Source: Mycolicibacillus parakoreensis
GTDB lineage: Bacteria > Actinomycetota > Actinomycetes > Mycobacteriales > Mycobacteriaceae
Assembly: GCF_022370835.2 (NCBI RefSeq)
Contig: NZ_CP092365.1
Span: 1,798,001 to 1,862,000, forward strand
Direction: 5' to 3'
Length of the DNA: 64,000 nucleotides
The notes under the pieces are model-generated. The model was not told where the DNA came from. It searched no databases and was given only the letters and a program-made list of their open reading frames with translations. The translations under genes and the position numbers were made by a program. Every line of letters starts with the position of its first letter. The stretch's first letter is position 1. Shown here in pieces: positions 50,169-61,515 of the stretch.

Positions 50169-50569
50169 TGCGGCGTCGGCGTCACCCCCAGCATGCGGTG
50201 CGCCTGGTCGTAGTAGGGCTGCAGCTCGGCGTGCCAGTCGGTGATGTGGGCCCACTGCGGGTCGGTGTAGAAGTGCTCCAGGGGGCGGTAGAGGGTGTTG
50301 CCGTAGATCAGCGATCCGCCGCCGACGCCGACGGCGCTGGCGATGAACGTCTTGCCCAGCACGGTGAGCCGCTGCGGACCGAAACATCCCAGTTTCGGTG
50401 CCCACATGGCCTTGCGGACATGCCAGTTGTTCGGCGGGAAGTCACCGGGTGCCCAGCGTCGGCCCATGTCGAGCACCGCGACCCGGTAGCCCTTCTCGGT
50501 CAGTCGCAGCGCGGCGACGCTGCCGCCGAACCCCGCACCGATCACCACGACGTCGTAGTCGTATGCCAT
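50169..50569 (-). pseudogene. ChoD-like fragment 1 (N-terminus, FAD-binding)
   Basis: Codes from ATG 50569 for MAYDYDVVVIGAGFGGSV through IGNTLY-like residues (GGGSLIYGNTLYRPLEHFY) to MLGVTPTPHTTP, then runs into the right IS copy at the 9-bp duplication. Confidence 0.88.
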
Positions 50570-50661
50570 GACCCGACCCTAGAGCGGTTCGCCGCCACCC
50601 GTCGGGGTTTGCCCGGCAGCACGCCGATGTCCCGCATCGAGTGCAGTAACACAGACAGAAG

Positions 50662-50690
50662 AAAGGCCCCCCAAGAAATGGGGGGCCTTT
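50662..50690. terminator. intrinsic terminator downstream of 5S rRNA
   Basis: An 11-bp perfect stem AAAGGCCCCCC / GGGGGGCCTTT with a 7-nt loop (AAGAAAT). On the minus strand it is followed by a short T-rich run after the stem, and it lies 10 nt beyond the 5S gene, so it ends rRNA transcription. A-rich sequence before it makes it close to bidirectional. Confidence 0.85.
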
Positions 50691-50700
50691 CTTTTAATGT

Positions 50701-50817
50701 GTGTTCGGCGGTGTCCTACTTTTCCACCCGGGTTGGGTAGTATCATCGGCGCTGGCAGGCTTAGCTTCCGGGTTCGGGATGGGGCCGGGCGTTTCCCTGT
50801 CGCTGTGTCCGCCGTAA
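50701..50817 (-). rRNA. rrf: 5S ribosomal RNA
   Basis: The minus strand begins TTACGGCGGACACAGCGACA and ends GGACACCGCCGAACAC, matching mycobacterial 5S rRNA almost base for base, with complementary 5' and 3' ends. About 117 nt. It lies about 105 nt after the 23S gene. Confidence 0.95.
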
Positions 50818-50919
50818 CTTTATTTTCTTTTTGGTGTCGGCCCGTTTTGTGTGGGGGCCGGCGGGGGTGTTTTTGGTGGGGGGTGTGGTGTGGGTTGTGT
50901 GGTGTGGTTGCGGTTTTGG

Positions 50920-55957
<5,038 letters not shown>

Positions 55958-56081
55958 CCCAAAAAAGGCCATTCAGAAATACCTGACAACAAACCAGAAA
56001 ACTCTGGCAAAAAAACACCACACCCCCAACCACGGGGCGGCCAAAGGCATGGCAAAAAACAACAACAAACAAAAACCACCA

Positions 56082-56110
56082 AACACACTATTGAGTTCTC
56101 AAACAACACA
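56082..56110 (-). promoter_or_regulatory. rrn leader antitermination element (BoxA-type)
   Basis: The minus strand reads GTTGTTTGAGAACTCAATAG within the leader, about 130 nt before 16S. This motif is characteristic of actinobacterial rRNA leaders, where Nus factors assemble for antitermination. The assignment is by sequence resemblance. Confidence 0.65.
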
Positions 56111-56249
56111 CCCTGCTCCGGCCGCGCAACGACCGACGGCGATTGGCCGTAGGGCGTAGCGCGGACGGCGAGGACACCCACCGAAGTGGTGTCTCCTCTG
56201 GGACGCCGCCGCACTGGCGCGGATTTCCCGCGTCGCGGCGACGACTCAT

Positions 56250-56278
56250 AAGTTACGTGAGGGGCGGCTGGGAGTCAA
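56250..56278 (-). promoter_or_regulatory. rRNA operon promoter
   Basis: On the minus strand TTGACT (56278-56273), a 17-nt spacer, then TAACTT (56255-56250), a good SigA-type promoter. It starts 31 nt after the tyrS stop and about 293 nt before mature 16S. I see one promoter here. A GC-rich stretch follows the -10 box. Confidence 0.7.
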
Positions 56279-56308
56279 ATTCCCTGCTAGGACCGGTATC
56301 TCGGTGCG

Positions 56309-57619
56309 CTACCCGGCTCCGTGGCGGCGGGCGTCGCGGGCCTCGACGCCGGTTTCGACGCCGGCGATGTGGCGCTTGCCACGCCGCAGCACCAGCCAGC
56401 GGCCGTGCAGAAAGTCCGCGGCGGTCGGGGTCCACTCGACGCTGTCGATGCGGACGTTGTTCACCGACACCCCGCCCTCGCCGACGGTGCGGCGGGCCGC
56501 GCCTCTGCTCGCGGAGAGGCCGCTGGCCACCAACAGGTCGACGATGCCCGCGGGGTCGGCGGGGCCCAGCCGCGCCACCGGCGTCTCGGTCAGCGCGGCG
56601 CTCAGGGTGGCCTCGTCGAGCGCGCCGAGTTCGCCGCGACCGAACAGCGCCCGGCTGGCCTGCTCGACGGCGGTGGTGGCCGCCTGCCCGTGCACCAGGG
56701 TGGTCAGTTCGCGGGCCAACCGCCGCTGTGCGGCCCGCTGCTGCGGACGCTCGGCGGTGGCGGTCTCCAGCTCGGCCAGTTCCTCGGCGGACAAGAACGT
56801 GAACCACCGCAGGTAGCGCACCACGTCGGCGTCGGCGGTGTTGATGAAGTACTGGTAGAAGGCGTACGGGCTGGTCAGCTCCGGGTCCAGCCACAGGTTG
56901 CCCCCGCCGGTGGACTTGCCGAACTTGGTGCCGTCGGCCGCGGTGACCAGCGGCACCGTCAGGGCGTGCACCGTCGCCCCGAGCTGCTGGCGCACCAGCC
57001 GCACCCCGGCGACGATGTTGCCCCACTGGTCGGAGCCGCCGATCTGCAGCGTGCACCCGTGCCGGCGGTACAGCTCGACGTAGTCGTTGGCCTGCAGCAG
57101 CATGTAGCTGAACTCCGTGTAGGAGATGCCGTCGGCGTCCAGGCGCCGTCGCACGGTCTCCCGGTCGAGCATGGTGTTCACCGAGAAGTGCTTGCCCAGA
57201 TCGCGCAGGAAGTCCACGGCGCTGAGTCGTTGGGTCCAGTCCAGGTTGTTCTCCACGACCGCGCCGGTGGGGCCGTCGTCGAAGTCGACGAACCGTGCCA
57301 GCTGGTCGCCGATGCGCTCCACCCACCCGGCGACCGTGTCGGCCGACTGCAGGGTGCGCTCCCCGGCGTCGCGGGGATCGCCGATCAGCCCGGTCGCCCC
57401 GCCGGCCAACACAATCGGGCGATGACCCGCCCGCTGAAACCGGCGCAGCGTCAACAACGGCACCAGGTGCCCGGCGTGCAGGCTCGGCGCGGTCGGGTCG
57501 AACCCGGCGTAGACGGTCAGCGGGTCCCGCGCCGCCGCGGACAGTGCGTCGCGATCGGTGGACTGCGCGATCAGCCCGCGCCAACTGAGCTCGTCGAGGA
57601 TCCCGGAAGCGCTACCCAT
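56309..57619 (-). CDS. tyrS: tyrosyl-tRNA synthetase
   Basis: A 436-residue class I aminoacyl-tRNA synthetase. The HIGH-type motif is [10 protein letters not shown] (His48, His51), the tyrosine/tRNA region [10 protein letters not shown] follows, the KMSKS loop is TKFGKSTGG, and the C-terminal S4-like RNA-binding domain contains [23 protein letters not shown] 57619. It lies immediately upstream of the rRNA operon on the same strand and downstream of mpg, as at mycobacterial rrnB loci. Confidence 0.97.
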   Translation of the reverse strand: MGSASGILDELSWRGLIAQSTDRDALSAAARDPLTVYAGFDPTAPSLHAGHLVPLLTLRRFQRAGHRPIVLAGGATGLIGDPRDAGERTLQSADTVAGWVERIGDQLARFVDFDDGPTGAVVENNLDWTQRLSAVDFLRDLGKHFSVNTMLDRETVRRRLDADGISYTEFSYMLLQANDYVELYRRHGCTLQIGGSDQWGNIVAGVRLVRQQLGATVHALTVPLVTAADGTKFGKSTGGGNLWLDPELTSPYAFYQYFINTADADVVRYLRWFTFLSAEELAELETATAERPQQRAAQRRLARELTTLVHGQAATTAVEQASRALFGRGELGALDEATLSAALTETPVARLGPADPAGIVDLLVASGLSASRGAARRTVGEGGVSVNNVRIDSVEWTPTAADFLHGRWLVLRRGKRHIAGVETGVEARDARRHGAG

Positions 57620-57644
57620 GAGGGGAAGTTTCGCAGAGTCCGGT

Positions 57645-58256
57645 TCAGTCGCTCTCCCCCGGTGCCGGCGCGCGGGGGCTGCGTTTATAGCCGGACACCT
57701 CGGGGCGGTCGGGCAGCCACAGCCGCCACCGGCGGTCGGCGGCGCCGCTGACCCCGACCCGGGGTCCGGCCGTCGCGCTCACCGGGGCGTTGAGGGTCAA
57801 CCGCACCGGGCTGGCCGGGTCGAACAGGTCCAGGCCGTTGTCGGCCAGGGTGATGCCCAGCGCGGCGCAGAGGTTTCCGGGCCCGCGGGCCAGGGCGGCC
57901 GGTCGGTGGTGCCCACCGCGGCGGGACCGGGCCACATCGATCCCGTCGACGATCGCGCCCGCCCGCAGCAGGGTGGCCGCGGCGGTGCCGTCGGGGCCGC
58001 AGGCCACGTTGGCGCAGATGTGGATGCCGTAGCTGCGGTAGGTGTAGAGGCGCCCGGGCGGGCCGAACATCACCCGGTTGCGGCCGGTCGGGCCCCGGTA
58101 GGAGTGCGCGGCCGGGTCCGGCCAGGGGCCGTCGGGCACCCCGCCGTAGGCCTCCACCTCCACGACGAGGGCGCGCACCCCGCGCCCGGTGAGGGTGGCG
58201 CCGAGGACCCGGCGGGCGGCGGCGAGCGGATCGGTCTGCAGCTGGTCGGCTCCCAC
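57645..58256 (-). CDS. mpg: 3-methyladenine DNA glycosylase (AAG/MPG type)
   Basis: A 203-residue glycosylase that excises 3-methyladenine, hypoxanthine and related lesions. Motifs: VVEVEAYGG with the catalytic Glu, [31 protein letters not shown], and [17 protein letters not shown] 58256 gives exactly the M. tuberculosis Mpg length I recall. It ends 25 nt before tyrS and is divergent from the ABC exporter genes with 59 nt between starts. Confidence 0.93.
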   Translation of the reverse strand: MGADQLQTDPLAAARRVLGATLTGRGVRALVVEVEAYGGVPDGPWPDPAAHSYRGPTGRNRVMFGPPGRLYTYRSYGIHICANVACGPDGTAAATLLRAGAIVDGIDVARSRRGGHHRPAALARGPGNLCAALGITLADNGLDLFDPASPVRLTLNAPVSATAGPRVGVSGAADRRWRLWLPDRPEVSGYKRSPRAPAPGESD

Positions 58257-58279
58257 CGGGACGATTCTGCCCAACGGTG

Positions 58280-58308
58280 TTGACAGCCGCTCCCGGATGA
58301 CGCAGTAT
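58280..58308 (+). promoter_or_regulatory. candidate promoter of the ABC exporter operon
   Basis: TTGACA at 58280-58285 is a perfect -35 element. About 17 nt later CAGTAT (58303-58308) is a weak -10. Transcription would begin near 58314-58316, at or next to the ATG of the ATPase gene, which suggests a leaderless mRNA. Confidence 0.4.
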
Positions 58309-58339
58309 TCATCACATGATGAGTTCATCGGTTGATGAA
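58309..58339. promoter_or_regulatory. tandem palindromic operator at the exporter start
   Basis: Two perfect inverted repeats abut: TCATCA-CA-TGATGA (58309-58322) and TTCATC-GGTT-GATGAA (58324-58339). They overlap the ATG codons 58316/58319 and the presumed transcription start. The TetR gene at 59865 closes the same operon, so it is the likely ligand-controlled repressor. Confidence 0.55.
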
Positions 58340-59074
58340 TTAAGGGCGTCGGACGCGGCGGTGAGCATCGCCGGGCTGCGGGTCGTGCGCGGCGGGCGCA
58401 CCGTGCTGCGGGATGTCTCGGTGCAGATCCCGCGCGGCAGCATCACCGGGTTGCTGGGCCCGTCCGGGTGCGGCAAGACCACGCTGATGCGGTGCATCGT
58501 CGGCACCCAGATCGTGGAGTCCGGGACCGTGACCGTGCTCGGCAGCCCGGCCGGCTCAGCGCGGCTGCGCCACCGGGTCGGCTACGTCACCCAGGACCCG
58601 ACCGTCTACCCCGACCTGCGGGTCATCGACAACGTGCGCTACTTCGCGGCGCTCTACGGGGCGCCCGCGGCCGACGCCGACGCGGCCGTGGACACCGTCG
58701 GGCTCGCCGAGCAGGGTTCCAGTTTCGCGGCCAACCTCTCCGGCGGCCAACGGATCCGGGTGTCGCTGGCGTGTGCGCTGGTCGCCCGCCCGTCGCTGCT
58801 GGTGCTCGACGAGCCCACCGTCGGGCTCGACCCGGTGCTGCGCACCGAGCTGTGGGCGCAGTTCGCCGCGCTGGCCCGGGCGGGCAGCACGCTGCTGATC
58901 TCCAGTCACGTCATGGACGAAGCCGACCACTGCGGGCAGCTGCTGCTGCTGCGCGACGGCCGGCTGCTGGCCCACACCTCCCCCACCCGCCTGCGAAAGG
59001 ACACCGGATGCAGCTCGCTCGAGGACGCGTTCCTGTCGATCATTCGGCGCAGCACCGCCGCCGCGCCGCGCTGA
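58316..59074 (+). CDS. ABC transporter ATP-binding protein (Rv1687c-like)
   Basis: A 252-residue ABC-2-type ATPase. Walker [11 protein letters not shown]-loop [10 protein letters not shown], signature [12 protein letters not shown], Walker [14 protein letters not shown] and H-loop [10 protein letters not shown] are present. With the following permease it should export a lipid-like or toxic compound. The first ATG, 58316, overlaps an operator; GTG 58361 ([13 protein letters not shown]) is an alternative start that keeps the whole fold. Order ATPase-permease-TetR matches Rv1687c-Rv1685c. Confidence 0.9.
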   Translation: MMSSSVDELRASDAAVSIAGLRVVRGGRTVLRDVSVQIPRGSITGLLGPSGCGKTTLMRCIVGTQIVESGTVTVLGSPAGSARLRHRVGYVTQDPTVYPDLRVIDNVRYFAALYGAPAADADAAVDTVGLAEQGSSFAANLSGGQRIRVSLACALVARPSLLVLDEPTVGLDPVLRTELWAQFAALARAGSTLLISSHVMDEADHCGQLLLLRDGRLLAHTSPTRLRKDTGCSSLEDAFLSIIRRSTAAAPR

Positions 59075-59868
59075 CCGCGCCGGCCGGGCCCGACCGGGCG
59101 ACCGGGCTGCCGGCTGCGCTGCGGCCCTACCTGGCCACCACGGCGCGGATCCTGCGTCAGCTGGCCACCGACCGGCGCAGCGTGGCGATGATCGTGGTGG
59201 TGCCCACGGCCATCATCACGCTGATGTACTTCATGTTCGACAACGCCCCGCACCCGCCGGGCAGCCCGCCACCGTTCAGCACCGCCTGCCTGATCCTGCT
59301 GGGCCTGTTCCCGTTGTTCTTGATGTTCATCATCACCTCGATCACGATGCAACGGGAACGCGCCTCGGGCACCCTCGAGCGGATCCTGACCACCCCGCTG
59401 CGCCGGTTGGACCTGTTGGCCGCCTACGGCACCGCGTTCTCGCTGGCCGCCGCCGCCCAGGCCAGCCTGGCCTGTCTGGTGTCGTTCTGGTTCTTGGGGT
59501 TTCGCACCGAGGGAAACCCCGCCTGGGTGTTCCTCATCGCGATCGTCAACGCGATCCTCGGGGTCGGGTTGGGGTTGTTGTGCAGTGCGTTCGCCCGCAC
59601 CGAATTTCAAGCCGTCCAGTTCATCCCGGTGGTGATGGTGCCGCAGCTGTTGCTCGCCGGGATCATCGTGCCGCGCCCGGTGATGGCCGACTGGCTGCAG
59701 TGGATCAGCAACGTGCTGCCCGCCAGCTACGCGCTGGAGGCCCTCCAGCAGGTCGGTGCCCACCCGGGACTGACCGCGATCGCCGCGCGCGACATCGCGG
59801 TGGTGATCGGCTTCGCCGTCGCCGCGCTCGTCCTGGCGGCGGCCACCCTGCGGCGCCGGACACCGTGA
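59008..59868 (+). CDS. ABC-2 type transporter permease (Rv1686c-like)
   Basis: An ABC-2 permease with six membrane helices and the conserved TMQRERASGTLERILTTPL segment after helix 2. ATG 59008 has GAAAGGA at normal spacing, but its first 21 residues lie inside the ATPase gene (67-nt overlap). They read as Arg-rich filler. The other option is a CTG at 59071 overlapping the ATPase stop as CTGA (265 residues), like the CTGA junction at rph-rdgB. The TetR gene follows with a GTGA overlap. Confidence 0.88.
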   Translation: MQLARGRVPVDHSAQHRRRAALTAPAGPDRATGLPAALRPYLATTARILRQLATDRRSVAMIVVVPTAIITLMYFMFDNAPHPPGSPPPFSTACLILLGLFPLFLMFIITSITMQRERASGTLERILTTPLRRLDLLAAYGTAFSLAAAAQASLACLVSFWFLGFRTEGNPAWVFLIAIVNAILGVGLGLLCSAFARTEFQAVQFIPVVMVPQLLLAGIIVPRPVMADWLQWISNVLPASYALEALQQVGAHPGLTAIAARDIAVVIGFAVAALVLAAATLRRRTP

Positions 59869-60485
59869 GCACCGACACCCCGCGGCGACGCCGCGGGCGC
59901 CCGCCGGGCCCCAGCGACACCCGCGAGCGCATCCTGGCGTGCGCCCGCGAACTCTTCGCCCACCACGGGTTCGCGGGCGCCTCGGTGCGGGCGATCGCCG
60001 CGGCCGCCGGCGTCGACTCCGCGCTGGTGCACCACTACTTCGGCACCAAGCAGCAGTTGTTCGCCGCGGCCATCGACGCGCCGGTGGACCCGATGACCAT
60101 CCTGGGCCCGCTGCGCGAACTGCCGGTCGCCGAGCTGGGACACCGGCTGCCCGCGATGCTGCTTCCGCTGTGGGATTCCGAGGCCGGTACCGGGCTGTTG
60201 GCGACCCTGCGTGCCCTGCTCACCGGCGGGGACGTCCCGCTGGCGCGGTCGTTCTTCCGCGACATCGTCGTCGCCGAACTCTCCGAACGGGCCGACGACC
60301 CGCCGGGCAGCGGCGTGGTGCGCGCGGAGTTCGTGGCCAGCCAGCTGATGGGGGTGGTGGTGGCGCGCTACGTCGTCGGGCTGGAGCCGCTGGCGTCGCT
60401 GCCCCCCGACGCGATCGTCGCGATGATCGGCCCGACGCTGCAGCGCTACCTCACCGGTCCGCTGCCGGACCCGCTGCAGCCATGA
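59865..60485 (+). CDS. TetR-family regulator of the ABC exporter (Rv1685c-like)
   Basis: A 206-residue regulator. N-terminal Arg/Pro tail, then the HTH RILACARELFAHHGFAGASVRAIAAAAGVDSALVHHYFGTKQQLF. Translated from GTG 59865 inside the permease stop. The C-terminal domain is of the TetR_C type (FVASQLMGVVVARYVVGLEPLASLP). It probably represses the ATPase-permease-tetR operon through the GATGAA/TTCATC palindromes. Its last 35 nt overlap the convergent Trm112-like gene. Confidence 0.88.
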   Translation: MSTDTPRRRRGRPPGPSDTRERILACARELFAHHGFAGASVRAIAAAAGVDSALVHHYFGTKQQLFAAAIDAPVDPMTILGPLRELPVAELGHRLPAMLLPLWDSEAGTGLLATLRALLTGGDVPLARSFFRDIVVAELSERADDPPGSGVVRAEFVASQLMGVVVARYVVGLEPLASLPPDAIVAMIGPTLQRYLTGPLPDPLQP

Positions 60486-60693
60486 GCCGGGTGTGCTCGT
60501 CGTCGTCGACGTCGCGCGCCTCGTCGATGAGCAGCACCGGGATGCCGTCGTCGATGCGGTAGGCGCGCCGCAGCCGCGGGTTGTAGAGCACCGCTGCGTC
60601 GCAGAGCAGCAGCGGCCCCCGGTCGTCGGGGCAGACCAGCAGCGGCAGCAGCTCGGGCAACCAGGCCGGCGGGGCGGGCTGAGCAGAAGACAC
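60451..60693 (-). CDS. Trm112-like small zinc-ribbon protein (Rv1684-like)
   Basis: An 80-residue protein with LLPLLVCPDDRGPLLL, YNPRLRRAYRIDDGIPVLLIDEAR, the Trm112/YcaR (UPF0434) pattern. Only one Cys of the usual zinc set remains at CPDD, with a second Cys in LLLCDAAV. Trm112 proteins activate methyltransferases in other organisms; no partner is evident here. Tail-to-tail overlap of 35 nt with tetR. Confidence 0.85.
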   Translation of the reverse strand: MSSAQPAPPAWLPELLPLLVCPDDRGPLLLCDAAVLYNPRLRRAYRIDDGIPVLLIDEARDVDDDEHTRLMAAAGPAADR

Positions 60694-60728
60694 ACCGCAG
60701 CCTAACCCGCCGCCTTAAGATCCAGGTC

Positions 60729-61505
60729 ATGACGCGGTGGGCGCCGATGTGGGCGGCGGTGCTCGGCGCCGCGCTCTGCGCGGCGGGGCCGGCCCGCGGT
60801 GACGCGCTGCCCGACTGCGCCACCGTCGACCGCTACGCCGCCGGAGCGGCCAGCGACTGCCGCACCGTCTCCACCGACCGGCTGGGTTTGACGTTCGAGG
60901 GGCGCACCACCGCGGTCGGGCCGCACAGCTACCGCACCGCGGTCACCGTGCTCGACGGCGGCAGCGACCGCCGGCAGGTCATCACCGAGCACACCGACCA
61001 CGACTACGCCCCGCGCTACCTGTTGCGCGACCTCGACGCCGACGGACGCGACGAGCTGCTGATCATCACCGGCAGCGGCGGCACCGGCGGGGAGACCATG
61101 GCGGTGTGGCGCGCCCGCGACGAGGCGACGACGTTCGCCCCCGCCGGCGAGGTGTTCGGCTTCCGCACGTTCTGGCAGACCGCCGACGGGTTCACCGCCC
61201 AGTACGCCCACCTGGGGGCGCGGGCGGGCACCGTGACGCTGTCCCGGTTCGTCGACGACCAGCTGGTCACGGTGGCCGAACTGCGGGTGCAGGCCGCCGA
61301 CTGGCCCGAGCCGCCCGGGCATCCGGACTGGGAGAGAAACGGCGCCACCAAGTGCGCGTTGAGTCGCGACGACCACCCGCCGGGAGCACTGGCAGAGCGC
61401 ACCGCGGCGCTTCGCGACGCCGACATCGATCCCGCGGGTGCCCAGCACCGGTTCTGCGCCGAGCCGTGGGTCGCCGACCTCTACGCCCCGTACGCCCGGC
61501 GCTGA
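60729..61505 (+). CDS. secreted protein with a calcium-loop-like motif
   Basis: A 258-residue protein with a signal peptide (MTRWAPMWAAVLGAALCAAGPARG, cleavage near residue 24). Mature part: four or more Cys (CATVD, DCRTV, TKCALS, RFCAEPW) that may pair, and DLDADGRDELLI, a DxDxDGxxE loop as in calcium-binding FG-GAP or dockerin repeats. Beta-rich throughout. I do not recognise a family and assign no function. It is divergent from the Trm112-like gene and ends 10 nt before the convergent bifunctional gene. Confidence 0.75.
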   Translation: MTRWAPMWAAVLGAALCAAGPARGDALPDCATVDRYAAGAASDCRTVSTDRLGLTFEGRTTAVGPHSYRTAVTVLDGGSDRRQVITEHTDHDYAPRYLLRDLDADGRDELLIITGSGGTGGETMAVWRARDEATTFAPAGEVFGFRTFWQTADGFTAQYAHLGARAGTVTLSRFVDDQLVTVAELRVQAADWPEPPGHPDWERNGATKCALSRDDHPPGALAERTAALRDADIDPAGAQHRFCAEPWVADLYAPYARR

Positions 61506-61515
61506 GCACCGGGCG

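Larger units (their letters stand above)
45901..50569 (-). pseudogene. choD: ChoD-like GMC oxidoreductase gene broken by two IS256-family insertions
   Basis: Three collinear pieces on the minus strand (50569-50169, 48675-48388, 46894-45901) encode one flavoprotein. Removing both IS copies and one 9-bp target duplication each gives 401+288+994 = 1,683 nt, an exact 561-codon frame without interruption. The rebuilt 560-residue protein has the FAD motif VVVIGAGFGGSVAALRLTEKGY, an iron-sulfur-like Cys cluster (GCIGCAQCFTGCPHNAKN) and the C-terminal GMC region (LTAHFIGGCPIGES, ITANLGVNPSLTITAQAERA). It resembles M. tuberculosis ChoD (Rv3409c), annotated as cholesterol oxidase. None of the pieces should make active enzyme. 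Whether another intact copy exists elsewhere cannot be seen. Confidence 0.9.
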
